Shown piece by piece: positions 26,889-37,783 of a stretch of 64,000 nt of DNA. A model generated the notes under the pieces. The model did not search any database. It was not told where the DNA came from and worked only from the letters and a program-made list of their open reading frames with translations. The stretch is from Paenibacillus thalictri. GTDB lineage: Bacteria; Bacillota; Bacilli; Paenibacillales; NBRC-103111. Position 1 is the first letter of the stretch; each line of letters starts with the position of its first letter. Where the stretch lies: positions 248,001 to 312,000 of the forward strand of contig NZ_SIRE01000008.1 in the NCBI RefSeq assembly GCF_004307995.1, read 5' to 3'. A program made the position numbers and the translations under genes.

Positions 26889-26991
26889 TTCCACGGCAGG
26901 GTAAAATGAGATTAATGACACACACATCAGGAATTATGGACGAAGATGACCCATAAAGTTAGTTGTAGCAACATACGAATGGGGGAGTCAA

Positions 26992-27663
26992 ATGTATTAT
27001 CAACCATGGACTTTGTATTCTTCGCCCGCTTCACCCATAGTTCCCGCATGTCATCATACGATCGAAGTGACCGGGGAAGGGGTAGTCCCGGTAGCTCCTC
27101 AGAAAGCGATTATCACTCTGGGAGTTGTAACCGAGAATATCAGCTTAACTGCGGCTCAGAAAGAAAATGCGGGTACTGTTACCAATATCATCGAAGCTTT
27201 ATTGAGCTTATCCGTCCCTAAGGAACATATTCAAACGACGCAATACAGCATCGATATCCAATATAATTATGAGGACGGCAAACAGACATTTCGAGACTAT
27301 AAAGTCACTCATTTACTGCAGCTAACGATAGATAAAATCGAACTGACCGGGTTTATCGTGGATACAGCCGTCAAGAACGGCGCCAATACGGTGTCGAACA
27401 TCCAATTTACATTGGATCACCCGGAGACGGCCTATAACAACGCCTTATCTTTAGCTATAAAAAATAGCCAGGAAAAAGCAGCAACCATAGCCAACACATT
27501 AGGCGTGAAGATTCATCCGCTTCCTTGCCTTGTTCAGGAGTTATCTCGGGCCAATGAACAACTTCCATCCCCCGTATCGTTTGCCATGAAGGCAGTTACG
27601 CCAATTCAGCCGGGGGAGTTGAGAATTTCCGCTGCGATTAAAGCCAATTTCACCTACAGTTAA
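26992..27663 (+). CDS. SIMPL domain protein (DUF541)
   Basis: 223 residues, with GGGGGAG just before the ATG. The opening HTIEVTGEGVVPVAPQKAI and the later VSNIQFTLDHPE-AYNNAL and ARxxAEKKA-like pattern (KNSQEKAATIANTLGV) match the SIMPL family. Usual family members are periplasmic or surface proteins with a signal peptide. This one has only a short non-hydrophobic tail of about 22 residues before the domain, so it may be cytoplasmic. Bacterial members have been linked to oxidative stress and to membrane surfaces, but no biochemical job is settled. It is a single gene. Confidence 0.85.
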   Translation: MYYQPWTLYSSPASPIVPACHHTIEVTGEGVVPVAPQKAIITLGVVTENISLTAAQKENAGTVTNIIEALLSLSVPKEHIQTTQYSIDIQYNYEDGKQTFRDYKVTHLLQLTIDKIELTGFIVDTAVKNGANTVSNIQFTLDHPETAYNNALSLAIKNSQEKAATIANTLGVKIHPLPCLVQELSRANEQLPSPVSFAMKAVTPIQPGELRISAAIKANFTYS

Positions 27664-27711
27664 AGCCGGAAATACGCCTCGTAGAAGCAGAGTTGAGGGG
27701 AAGGAGGGAAT

Positions 27712-27738
27712 GAAAAAAAGCCCTTAAAAGAGCTTTCG
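27712..27738 (-). terminator. Terminator for the small membrane protein gene
   Basis: On the minus strand AAAGCTCTT and AAGGGCTTT form a stem with one wobble, followed by a T run. Confidence 0.65.
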
Positions 27739-27921
27739 GAATCTTGCCGTATTGGGTTTACGTAATTGTTTTCTTCCAACCCACGCGATGCCGGTTATAG
27801 AAAACACAATAAGAATGCAGCCTTCAAAAACGGATATATGATCATCATTAGTCCATACAAGCGTAAGGAAAAATAAAATCCACAAATTGACGTAAATGTA
27901 TTCATAAAGTAACCTCGGCAA
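27724..27921 (-). CDS. Small membrane protein of unknown function
   Basis: The best start is TTG at 27921, 8 bases after GGGGAGGG, giving 65 residues. A longer frame to 28002 lacks a ribosome site and would overlap the divergent nucleotidyltransferase start. Two hydrophobic stretches are seen, IYVNLWILFFLTLVW and GCILIVFSITGIAWVG, joined by a short acidic loop and followed by a basic tail (RKQLRKPNTARFRK). This suggests a two-pass membrane peptide with both ends inside. I do not recognise the family. Confidence 0.55.
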   Translation of the reverse strand: MPRLLYEYIYVNLWILFFLTLVWTNDDHISVFEGCILIVFSITGIAWVGRKQLRKPNTARFRKLF

Positions 27922-27968
27922 TTTAACATCCCTCCCCTGAGTACATTTTATATGAAGAATAAGAGGAT

Positions 27969-28643
27969 GTGAATGATGTGGAGAAAATAATTTTGAAAGC
28001 ATTTACATTTTTATGTAATCAAGGGTTTGATTGGTCGATATGCGGCGGTACAGCAATTGATTTATTTATAGGCAGGCAAACTCGCATACATAAAGATCTG
28101 GATGTTGCTGTATTTTGGGAAGATAGGAATTCAATCATTGAATTGATGTTAAGTTCGGGCTGGAGAGTACTTCAGGCATGTGGCGGTGGCGTAGTTCAAG
28201 AGCTAAAGGGGATGCAAAAGGAGTCATTTGAAAAGCGAAATTTATTTTGTTTTAATGCCCATGAGGAACGGGTTAGATTGGAGCTGATTGAAGAAGAAAG
28301 GTATCGGTTTGGACTGGAAAAGACGGAACAACGGGATTTTACATATGTTGAATTCCTTTTTAATGACCGCCATAATGGAGAATTATACTTACCAGGGAAT
28401 TCGAACATTAAACGCGAGCTGAATAAAGCTATATTATCAGCTTCGGATGAAGTGCCTTATCTGGCTCCTGAATTAGTTCTATTTTATAAATCAAGTTATT
28501 TGAATGGTTCCGATGCGGCGGATCATCATCAAGACTTTGCAGTGACCTTACCACATCTTAATGTGGAGCAAAAGGGATGGCTAAGGGAAGCCCTTGAAAA
28601 GCAATATTCTAAAGATCACGCCTGGTTAAAAAGATTGAACTGA
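27969..28643 (+). CDS. Nucleotidyltransferase-fold protein (aminoglycoside adenylyltransferase-like)
   Basis: About 224 residues. The start is GTG at 27969 or, more plausibly by ribosome-site spacing, GTG at 27978. The minimal nucleotidyltransferase motif is clear: ICGGTAIDLFIG, then RIHKDLDVAVFWED, in which the aspartates in DLDV would hold metal. The later PYLAPELVLFYKS fits the same family, which includes lincosamide and aminoglycoside nucleotidyltransferases and many proteins of unknown substrate. The gene lies in a patch of resistance-like genes. An antibiotic-modifying role is possible but not shown. Confidence 0.75.
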   Translation: MNDVEKIILKAFTFLCNQGFDWSICGGTAIDLFIGRQTRIHKDLDVAVFWEDRNSIIELMLSSGWRVLQACGGGVVQELKGMQKESFEKRNLFCFNAHEERVRLELIEEERYRFGLEKTEQRDFTYVEFLFNDRHNGELYLPGNSNIKRELNKAILSASDEVPYLAPELVLFYKSSYLNGSDAADHHQDFAVTLPHLNVEQKGWLREALEKQYSKDHAWLKRLN

Positions 28644-28747
28644 CGGCTGACGACGTCGGAAGGATAGATGCCGTGGCAGCGGAGCAGCCAAATATTCAAT
28701 AGGATTTATGATTTTGCAGGATATGAGTGAAAAAGGAGATGCCGGCT

Positions 28748-29380
28748 TTGAGCAAAAAGGTGGATTATAAAAAAGATTACAAGCAGTTCTATATGCCGAA
28801 ACCGGTACCGGACATCTTGTTTGTACCGAAGATGCCGTTTATTATGGTTGATGGATCCGGGGATCCGAATGGCGAGGCATTCGCCATGGCAGTTGAAGCT
28901 TTATACAGTATGAGTTATTCGGTGCGAATGTCCTACAAAAGTAAAGATGTGCCCGTTGGATATTACGACTATACGGTTTTTCCGCTTGAGGGCCAATGGG
29001 ACTTGCTTGATCGCTCAAAACCGGCGACGGACAAAAGCAATTTTAAGTATACGGTCATGATACGCCAACCCGATTTTTTGACTGAAGAAGGGTTCGAGCG
29101 ATTTTGGGAACAGACAAAAAAGAAAAAACAAAATCCGTTCCTTGAGAAAGTCCGGTTTGAACATGCGGAAGACGGATGGAGTTGTCAAATGATGCACGTG
29201 GGAAGCTTTGATAATGAGCCAGAAAGTTTTGCGCGTATGGAAGCGTTTTGCAGTGAAAATGGATTTATCCGTTCAAGCAAAATTCATCGGGAAATTTATT
29301 TATCGGATCCCCGACGAATTGAACCGTCCAAGATGAAAACCGTGTTAAGATTCCCTGTCAACAAATTAAACAAACCTTGA
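28748..29380 (+). CDS. GyrI-like small-molecule-binding domain protein
   Basis: 210 residues from TTG at 28748, 9 bases after AAAGGAG. The frame is open farther upstream, but only this start has correct spacing. The sequence KVDYKKDYKQFYMPKPVPDIL, then PFIMVDGSGDPNGEAF, and YDYTVFPLEGQWDL is characteristic of the stand-alone GyrI-like family (SbmC/YhaB-type fold). These bind small amphipathic molecules, and some hydrolyse cyclopropanoid toxins or shield gyrase. No DNA-binding domain is attached. It fits the surrounding patch of resistance-type genes. Confidence 0.87.
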   Translation: MSKKVDYKKDYKQFYMPKPVPDILFVPKMPFIMVDGSGDPNGEAFAMAVEALYSMSYSVRMSYKSKDVPVGYYDYTVFPLEGQWDLLDRSKPATDKSNFKYTVMIRQPDFLTEEGFERFWEQTKKKKQNPFLEKVRFEHAEDGWSCQMMHVGSFDNEPESFARMEAFCSENGFIRSSKIHREIYLSDPRRIEPSKMKTVLRFPVNKLNKP

Positions 29381-29527
29381 TATCCAGACATTACGTTATT
29401 GGACAAGCTAGTCAATTGAAAATTGAAAACCGGCATCCTCGATTTTCGCAATCCGTAAGAAATGTTCTCATGTTCGGCATGTTAGGATGAAGGGGATAAG
29501 ACGGTGTTGACCAGAGGAGCGATTACC

Positions 29528-30016
29528 ATGAACGTTATTGAGGATTGGATCGGCGAATTAAAAAGGGAAGCCGTATCGACGCGGACGCTTCTCGAAAGAA
29601 TTCCGGAAGACAAGTTTTCTTGGAGGCCTCATCCGAAATCGATGTCTTTAGGACAACTCGCCTTGCACACTGCGGGAGTGGCCGGTGGGCTGGCTCTGTT
29701 GCTTGACGAAGCAGTCAGCGAACTTCCGGTCGTTCCGCTGCTGGAGCCTGCCACTCGGCAAGAACTGCTCGAATCGCTGGAGTGGAGCGTGTCTCTCGCC
29801 GAGAGCAAGCTTCGGGAATGGGGAGAAGATTACTTAAGGAATACGTGGAAGCTCGTCAACAAAGGGGAAACCATCTTGGAGGCGCCACGGATCGACATGG
29901 CGCGTGCGCTGATGTTTAATCACGTGTATCATCATCGGGGGCAGTTAACGGTCTATCTCCGACTGCTTGACATACCGGTTCCAGGAACATACGGCCCCAG
30001 TGCGGACGAAAATTAA
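29528..30016 (+). CDS. dinB-like: DinB family metal-dependent protein
   Basis: 162 residues from the ATG at 29528, with AGAGGAG 8 bases upstream. It is a four-helix bundle with the DinB histidine triad visible: H47 in LALHTAG, and H132 and H136 in NHVYHHRGQL. The N-terminal FSWRPHPKSMSLGQLA is also typical. This is the Bacillus-type DinB/YfiT-like superfamily, unrelated to DNA polymerase IV. Members are thiol (for example bacillithiol) transferases or of unknown role. It ends with its own terminator, 13 bases after the stop. Confidence 0.88.
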   Translation: MNVIEDWIGELKREAVSTRTLLERIPEDKFSWRPHPKSMSLGQLALHTAGVAGGLALLLDEAVSELPVVPLLEPATRQELLESLEWSVSLAESKLREWGEDYLRNTWKLVNKGETILEAPRIDMARALMFNHVYHHRGQLTVYLRLLDIPVPGTYGPSADEN

Positions 30017-30027
30017 ACGCTCATTCT

Positions 30028-30055
30028 AAACTCCTTGCCCAGCAGGGAGTTTTTT
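30028..30055 (+). terminator. Terminator after the DinB gene
   Basis: AACTCC (30029-30034) pairs with GGAGTT (30046-30051), followed by TTTT. Confidence 0.78.
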
Positions 30056-30108
30056 AGATTTTTAAAATCAAAAAAACCTCAAGCATTTCTGCCAGGTTCT
30101 CAGGTATT

Positions 30109-30198
30109 GTTGCATATAAACAAACACGATGATATAATCATTTTACGAATATTCACGGTAGAATGAACATAAATATGACATCTTACAATTTAATTGTA
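30109..30198 (+). promoter_or_regulatory. Promoter and leader palindrome of the rifampicin phosphotransferase gene
   Basis: TTGTTG (30109) and TATAAT (30133-30138) are separated by 18 bases. In the 120-base leader a perfect palindrome TACAATT-T-AATTGTA lies at 30184-30198, well after the start of transcription. It could be an operator or part of an RNA switch. The actinobacterial rifamycin-associated element (GGGGCTTGC type) is not present. Confidence 0.5.
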
Positions 30199-30257
30199 GC
30201 ATGCCGGTAAACCCTTGTCAAATGTTTTCTCAATTTAATGGTTAGGAGCGATATTAA

Positions 30258-32858
<2,601 letters not shown>

Positions 32859-32869
32859 GCCGCAGGATA

Positions 32870-32957
32870 ATTGGTCATAGTGGCCTCCTCACGAATGATT
32901 TGCTTTGTCATCCAACAATGCATACGGATCATTCTAGCAGGGGGCACTATGACCAAT
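32870..32957. repeat. 88-bp imperfect hairpin element between rph and the gldG remnant
   Basis: A perfect 13-base inverted repeat, ATTGGTCATAGTG at 32870-32882 and CACTATGACCAAT at 32945-32957, bounds the element. Inside, GAATGAT and ATCATTC extend the pairing after a partly matched stretch. It starts 12 bases after the rph stop and ends 9 bases before the broken gldG frame. It could be a MITE-like insertion or the scar of a rearrangement. No T run follows, so it is a poor terminator. Confidence 0.65.
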
Positions 32958-32966
32958 AAGGTATGA

Positions 32967-33740
32967 ATGAAAACCCTTAAAATTGTAACAACACCTGCCA
33001 AAGACTGGACAGCAGAGATGGCAAATAAAGTAAAAAATTATTTGCAAAATGGCGGAAAAGCGGTGTTTGCGCTTAATTTTACAACTTCCGGGTTTCCTAA
33101 TCTCATGTCAGTGTTGGGTGCCTACGGAGTGTCTGTAGATAATAAGGTGATCATAGAACCAAATACAAACAATGCTTTACCTAATCAACCTACGGTATTG
33201 CTGCCTAATATGGAAGCAACTGAAATTACAAAAAATATGGCAGACAAACAATACAAAGTGTTGCTGCCGGTAGCAACTGACATTAAACAAAATGATATAA
33301 AGAGAACTTCTTTAAAAATCAATCCGTTATTAACCAGTTCAACTAAGGCGTATGCTAAAAATAGCTCGGCTCAAAGTATTGAAAAAGCGAATGGCGATAT
33401 GTCAGGGCCGTTTAATCTGGCAGTCATGATTACGGATTATACGAATACGCAAGCGTATGTCGAAACCAAATTAATCGTGATGGGTACAGATACGTTAATA
33501 TCGCCTGAATCCAACTCAGTATCCGGGGGAACGAATTATAATTTCATAGTAAATTCAATAAATTGGACTCAAGGCAAAGAAAGCGGAAGCTACATCCCTC
33601 CTAAAGCCCCTAATGTGGCTGCCCAGTTGCAATTAAGTGGCGGACAAGCGGTTCTCATAACATTAATAACCGTAATTGTCATTCCATTCATGCTATTAAC
33701 TAGTGGCATTGTGGTTTGGGCTAGAAGGAGAAACAGCTAA
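32967..33740 (+). pseudogene. GldG-type ABC auxiliary protein, N-terminally truncated
   Basis: Only the C-terminal half of a Gldg/ABC_transp_aux protein (normally about 450-500 residues with an N-terminal membrane segment) is present. The visible part starts inside the domain at KTLKIVTTPAKDW, where full members read '...vlivasPkkdwt'. It continues with VKNYLQNGGKAVFALNF, then a beta domain, and ends in a membrane segment (AVLITLITVIVIPFMLLTSG) and RRRN. An in-frame stop lies immediately before the ATG, with no ribosome site, so the 5' part and the usual upstream ATPase and permease genes are gone. The frame itself is intact for 257 codons. It overlaps nothing and ends right before the DUF4340 gene. 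Confidence 0.78.
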
Positions 33741-35207
33741 ATGAAGAAAAAAATGATATTTTTAAGCGCGGTGGCCGCGGTTTTGGTTATCCTATTGATG
33801 ATTCAATTTGCAATTCAACCCATTGATAATCAAAAAGGAACTCAAGCAGCGGCAGCGGAAACAACCGTGTCAACACCCGCATTTTCGATTGATGGCAATG
33901 AAAGCGATGTAAAAGAAATCAAAATCGTAAACGCAGCCGGTATGGTTGAATTGGTACATGCAAAGGGGACTTCGGGTAACGAGAGTAAAGATTGGGTTTT
34001 GGGAACAAAACCGGACTTTCCGGTTGACCAGGAGTTGTTAAACGAAATTGCTGTAAGCGCTATATCTACGAAGTTCAGTTTGCTTGACGAACATGCAGCG
34101 AATGTACAGCAATTCGGGTTAGGTCCTGCACATGCTGAAGTGATTGTTTCTCTCAAAAATGGAAGAGATTATACAATAAAAATAGGTAAACCAACTCCGG
34201 ACCAGGCCAATTATTATGCTGCTATTGAAAATGAAAAAGGAATTTATTTAATGAGCAGCGGTAATGCAGCCAAATTATTAGTAAGTTCAAACGATTTGTT
34301 TGACAAAAACTTGCCTGAAATGAATTTGAAAAACTTGAAGTCAATGGAGGTACTTAAGTCAGCTCAGCTTTTTTTAGATCTGAAAGCCAAACAAAACATA
34401 ACGTCTACACCTGCAGCTTTAACAGGAGGGCAGCCTTTACCAACCAATCATTTAGTTATGAAGTACCCTATACCTGATAGAGATGTTTACTTGGAGGATT
34501 TCGCCAAACGTGCTTTTGGATTAAACGCGGGTGCCTTCAATATAACTAGTAACACGATAAAAGTAATATCACTGGTTGAGGAGAAGCAGTCAGACTTGGG
34601 ACGTTACGGGCTTTCGGTGCCTGCATTAGAGCTTAACATTCAAGATGATAAAAATAATTATCATCTAATGTTCGGTGACGCTAGCGGCGATATCATGTAT
34701 GCTAAATTTGCTGATAAGAACTATATTTTTTCGATAAGCAGAGAGAGTGTCCATCCATTACTTACATTTGAGCCCATTCAGTTCATAGATCGCTTTTTGG
34801 CCCTAATCAATATAATTGATTGTAACCAAATTTCAATCGAAACTTCATCTGCGAAATTCGATGTAAACATGAATCACAAACAATTACCTTCAGCAAGCGG
34901 ACAATCAACCCAAGGAGAAATACAAAGCGGAACCATTAACGGTAAAATGATCGAGCTTGATCAATTAAAAAAGTTGTATCAAATGATCATAGGACTGAGT
35001 TTTGATGCGTTCATAGAACCTGTAGAAAAACCTGGAGATCCATTAACTACGATAAAATATACAACTATAAAAGGAGAAAAGACCGTAACGTTCTATCAAT
35101 ATAACGATAACTTCTATGTAGTCAAAGTAGATGATGGACCTGCTCAATATTTAATAAATGAACAAGCCGTTCATGAAGTCATTACGGCCTGCAAGGAAAG
35201 CATGTAA
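33741..35207 (+). CDS. DUF4340 domain protein (GldG partner)
   Basis: 488 residues, starting directly after the truncated gldG stop, with GAAGGAG at the junction. An N-terminal anchor (MKKKMIFLSAVAAVLVILLMIQ) is followed by two DUF4340-like beta repeats. The first has AAGMVELVH, WVLGTKPDFPVDQELLNE and FGLGPAHAEVIVSL; the second has DLGRYGLSVPALELNI. Such proteins are encoded after GldG-like proteins in ABC cassettes and are thought to sit outside the membrane. Since the transporter genes are lost here, it is probably an orphan. Its AT content is higher than that of the sugar loci on either side. Confidence 0.85.
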   Translation: MKKKMIFLSAVAAVLVILLMIQFAIQPIDNQKGTQAAAAETTVSTPAFSIDGNESDVKEIKIVNAAGMVELVHAKGTSGNESKDWVLGTKPDFPVDQELLNEIAVSAISTKFSLLDEHAANVQQFGLGPAHAEVIVSLKNGRDYTIKIGKPTPDQANYYAAIENEKGIYLMSSGNAAKLLVSSNDLFDKNLPEMNLKNLKSMEVLKSAQLFLDLKAKQNITSTPAALTGGQPLPTNHLVMKYPIPDRDVYLEDFAKRAFGLNAGAFNITSNTIKVISLVEEKQSDLGRYGLSVPALELNIQDDKNNYHLMFGDASGDIMYAKFADKNYIFSISRESVHPLLTFEPIQFIDRFLALINIIDCNQISIETSSAKFDVNMNHKQLPSASGQSTQGEIQSGTINGKMIELDQLKKLYQMIIGLSFDAFIEPVEKPGDPLTTIKYTTIKGEKTVTFYQYNDNFYVVKVDDGPAQYLINEQAVHEVITACKESM

Positions 35208-35238
35208 CAATCACATTATGAGTTAGGGGATGGCACTT

Positions 35239-35958
35239 GTGAAAGCACTAATTATTTCTGATGTCCACGCCAATATTTATGCATTGGAAAACATATGGAA
35301 ACAAGAGAAAGACAGTGATGTCATTTATTGTGCGGGGGATTTGGTTGATTACGGACCTTTTCCTAAGGAAGTAATACAGTGGGTTACAGAGCATAAGGTT
35401 TTATGCGTGAAAGGAAACCATGATGAGCGTGTAGCTGCCTTATATCGCAACAAAGATCAATTGTGGAATGTTTCGGATGAGGAGCGAACTTGGGCACATG
35501 ACAATGCTCAGAAGCTGAATGAGGCGGAAATTGAATTTTTGGAAAATCTGCCGCAATCAATCACATTCACTATGGATTCTATTGGATACAGCATGCAGCA
35601 TATGTACAACAATTACGAGACCATTGCCAGCCTTCACCATTATTATAACTTTTGGGAACAGATGACCAAAGAACCGATTGCGAGCATGGAACATAAACGA
35701 ATGATATTCGGCCACACGCACCGGAGAGCTATTCATTATCTCAGCAACCATGAACTTTGGATGAATCCCGGTAGTATCTCGTATCGCAGGCCGGACGATC
35801 CGTCTAAAGAAGCACATTATATGACAATCACAGATGGGCGTATCGATATGAAGAGTTTATCGTATGATCGTTCACCTCTGCTGCAGGCAACCTTGTCCAC
35901 AACACTTAAGCAAAAAGGAGAACGAGATGTAGCTCTTGTCTTTTTCGGAGAAAAGTAG
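35239..35958 (+). CDS. Metallophosphoesterase (YfcE-like)
   Basis: 239 residues from GTG at 35239, 9 bases after AGGGG. An ATG three codons earlier sits right on the ribosome site. The complete calcineurin-like motif set is present: D8-V-H10, GDLVDYGP, GNHDE, and GHTHRR near the end, followed by MNPGSISYRRPDD. It is a cytoplasmic di-metal phosphodiesterase or phosphatase of the small YfcE/MJ0936 kind. The substrate cannot be read from sequence. Nothing ties it to its neighbours functionally. Confidence 0.9.
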   Translation: MKALIISDVHANIYALENIWKQEKDSDVIYCAGDLVDYGPFPKEVIQWVTEHKVLCVKGNHDERVAALYRNKDQLWNVSDEERTWAHDNAQKLNEAEIEFLENLPQSITFTMDSIGYSMQHMYNNYETIASLHHYYNFWEQMTKEPIASMEHKRMIFGHTHRRAIHYLSNHELWMNPGSISYRRPDDPSKEAHYMTITDGRIDMKSLSYDRSPLLQATLSTTLKQKGERDVALVFFGEK

Positions 35959-35990
35959 AGGAGCTGCTGTAAATTCAAGTTTTTTATTTT

Positions 35991-36038
35991 ATCGGGGCAG
36001 ATTCTTAAGACAAATCAGTGTCAAGAATCCGCCCCGAT
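35991..36038. terminator. Strong hairpin between convergent genes
   Basis: ATCGGGGC-A-GATTCTT pairs with AAGAATC-C-GCCCCGAT. It lies between the phosphoesterase and the minus-strand CLC gene. The T-run is weak on both sides, so it probably ends both transcripts imperfectly. Confidence 0.65.
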
Positions 36039-36049
36039 GTGTATTCCTT

Positions 36050-37366
36050 TTATCGGTTTCTTACGGAAGCAATTGTTGCGTTTTCCGGAACTTGAACCAA
36101 TTTGGATTTTGTAATTCCGATTTTTTGAGAAATATAAATACCCGTATGACCGGAGAATAAATAGCTGATGGCGCAGCCCATAAACATATAGACCATTCCT
36201 TGCGACCCGAAAAGTTCAATCCCCATAACAAAGCAAGCCAGAGGGGTATTGGTCGCACCGCAAAATACGGCGATAAATCCGATGGCCGCGAGCAATGGAG
36301 CGGAAACATGCAAGAGGTCGGCCAGCGAGCTGCCCAGCGTTGAACCGATAACAAATAAAGGCGTAACTTCTCCGCCCTGAAACCCTGCGCCGAGCGTAAG
36401 TGACGTGAAAATCGTCTTCCAAAGAAATGCCAGATGAGGGACCGATTGCTCAAATGATTGAGAAATCAGCGGAATGCCAAGCCCCAGATAATCGCGAGTG
36501 CCGAAGGCATAGGTCAGCCCAATAATGACGATTCCGCCAACGAAGCTTTTCAGTATTGGATTTGTAAACATTTTCGTAAACAGCTTCTTTAGTCCGTGCG
36601 TCAGCTCACTAAACAAGATGCTGGCAAGCCCAAATACAATCGATGCGATGATGATTTTGAAAACAAGGGAACCTGATACATCGGGTACATGCCCGATCGA
36701 GAAATGCACATGCTGAATCCCCCAGGCAGCGGTAACCAAATTCCCCACAAAACTTGCGATAAAGCAGGGGACCAGCGCTTCATATTGGACCACACCAATC
36801 GCAAGTACCTCAAGCCCGAAAATCGCTCCGGCCAATGGCGTGCCAAAAACAGATCCAAATCCGCTGCTAATGCCGCACATCAAAATAATGCGGCGATCCG
36901 CCTGATTTAATTTGAAAAGATTGCCGACCCATTCTGAAAAACTTCCTCCCATTTGCACGGCAGTTCCTTCCCGGCCGGCGGACCCCCCGAACAGATGCGT
37001 AATAAAAGTGCCAAAGAGCACGAGTGGCGCCATCCGAAACGGGATGGATCCGTTCCCCTCATGAATCTGCTCTAAAATCAGGTTGTTCCCTTTCGATGAG
37101 GTTTTCCCGTATTTGTAATATAAATAGCTAACGAAAGCTCCGCCGAAGGGGAGTAAAAATAAGATCCACGGATGATTCAAACGTTCGTTGGTCGCCAAAT
37201 CTAAGCTTGCCAAGAATAACGCGGAAGCCGAACCGGTTAAAACACCTACAATACTGCCCAGAAAGATCCACTTCATAAAGGAACCAAGAATCGCCACATG
37301 CATGACTTTTTCCGCTAGGGCGTACGCTTTTTGTCTCTGACTTAATGCGAATTTTACCACTGCCAA
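36050..37366 (-). CDS. CLC-F type fluoride/proton antiporter
   Basis: 438 residues from TTG at 37366 after AAAGGAGAG. It is a CLC-family membrane protein with about 16 hydrophobic helices. It departs from chloride CLCs where the fluoride clade does. The first anion motif is GNNLI instead of GSGIP (residues 93-97), and the second is GREGT instead of GREGP (131-135, gating Glu133). At the position of the transporter proton glutamate (EcCLC E203, second Glu of IIEE) it has valine (GLEVL, V187). Published CLC-F proteins are described by loss of the usual anion-site residues and by this channel-like valine. A fluoride riboswitch precedes the gene. Role: expelling fluoride from the cytoplasm by exchange with protons. 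Confidence 0.93.
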   Translation of the reverse strand: MAVVKFALSQRQKAYALAEKVMHVAILGSFMKWIFLGSIVGVLTGSASALFLASLDLATNERLNHPWILFLLPFGGAFVSYLYYKYGKTSSKGNNLILEQIHEGNGSIPFRMAPLVLFGTFITHLFGGSAGREGTAVQMGGSFSEWVGNLFKLNQADRRIILMCGISSGFGSVFGTPLAGAIFGLEVLAIGVVQYEALVPCFIASFVGNLVTAAWGIQHVHFSIGHVPDVSGSLVFKIIIASIVFGLASILFSELTHGLKKLFTKMFTNPILKSFVGGIVIIGLTYAFGTRDYLGLGIPLISQSFEQSVPHLAFLWKTIFTSLTLGAGFQGGEVTPLFVIGSTLGSSLADLLHVSAPLLAAIGFIAVFCGATNTPLACFVMGIELFGSQGMVYMFMGCAISYLFSGHTGIYISQKIGITKSKLVQVPENATIASVRNR

Positions 37367-37460
37367 GTTTCTCTCCTTTAATTTTCTTTGTTTTTTTGTT
37401 GTTGTACAGCAATAAAGCGATTGATTTTCCTCCTTTTTGTACGTATTGCCGCTGTTTTCG

Positions 37461-37506
37461 ACAAAAAAAATAGACTCCTACCAGCATAAATAAACTGGTA
37501 GGAGTC
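37461..37506 (-). terminator. Riboswitch-controlled intrinsic terminator
   Basis: Read on the minus strand, GACTCCTACCAG and CTGGTAGGAGTC form a perfect 12-bp stem with a 10-base loop, followed by a U run (TATTTTTTTT). The left arm includes the 3' end of the fluoride aptamer, so ligand binding would compete with the terminator. Confidence 0.9.
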
Positions 37507-37546
37507 ATTAGCACAACGGCGGTTATGGCGAACTCCATCGCCTATT
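37495..37546 (-). ncRNA. Fluoride riboswitch (crcB motif) aptamer
   Basis: On the minus strand the sequence reads AGGCGATGGAGTTCGCCATAA, then CCGCC-loop, then GCTAATGACTCCTACC. This is the crcB consensus: GGCGATGG-GTTCGCC helix, AUAA, a variable stem, and CUAAUGACnCCUAC closing the pseudoknot with GGAGU. It is followed by a terminator that shares its last helix and, 130 bases later, by the CLC-F gene. Fluoride binding should protect the aptamer end and allow readthrough. Sequence and context agree, so the call is firm. Confidence 0.93.
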
Positions 37547-37558
37547 AAACTATGTTTT

Positions 37559-37587
37559 ATTTTACAATAATCGCTTTATTTCGTCAA
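37559..37587 (-). promoter_or_regulatory. Promoter of the riboswitch leader
   Basis: On the minus strand TTGACG (37587 to 37582) and TAAAAT (37564 to 37559) are separated by exactly 17 bases. Transcription would start about 37552, just before the aptamer. Confidence 0.8.
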
Positions 37588-37783
37588 TTGATTCTTGCCG
37601 GCAGCGCCGCCATAAAAACCACGAATACGATCGCAGTCCAAAACGGATAGATGTCCGTACCCTTACTGCCATTATCCGAATTATGGAAAAAAACTTCAAA
37701 TGATCGGTACCTGTGCCGATGAATAATGTATAAATCATCCAAATGATTTGGGAACTTACATCATGCAATCAAAGGAGAACTTT

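Noticed and set aside
32870-32957. Insertion sequence
   Set aside because: The inverted repeats enclose only 62 bases and no transposase; at most it is a MITE or a scar.
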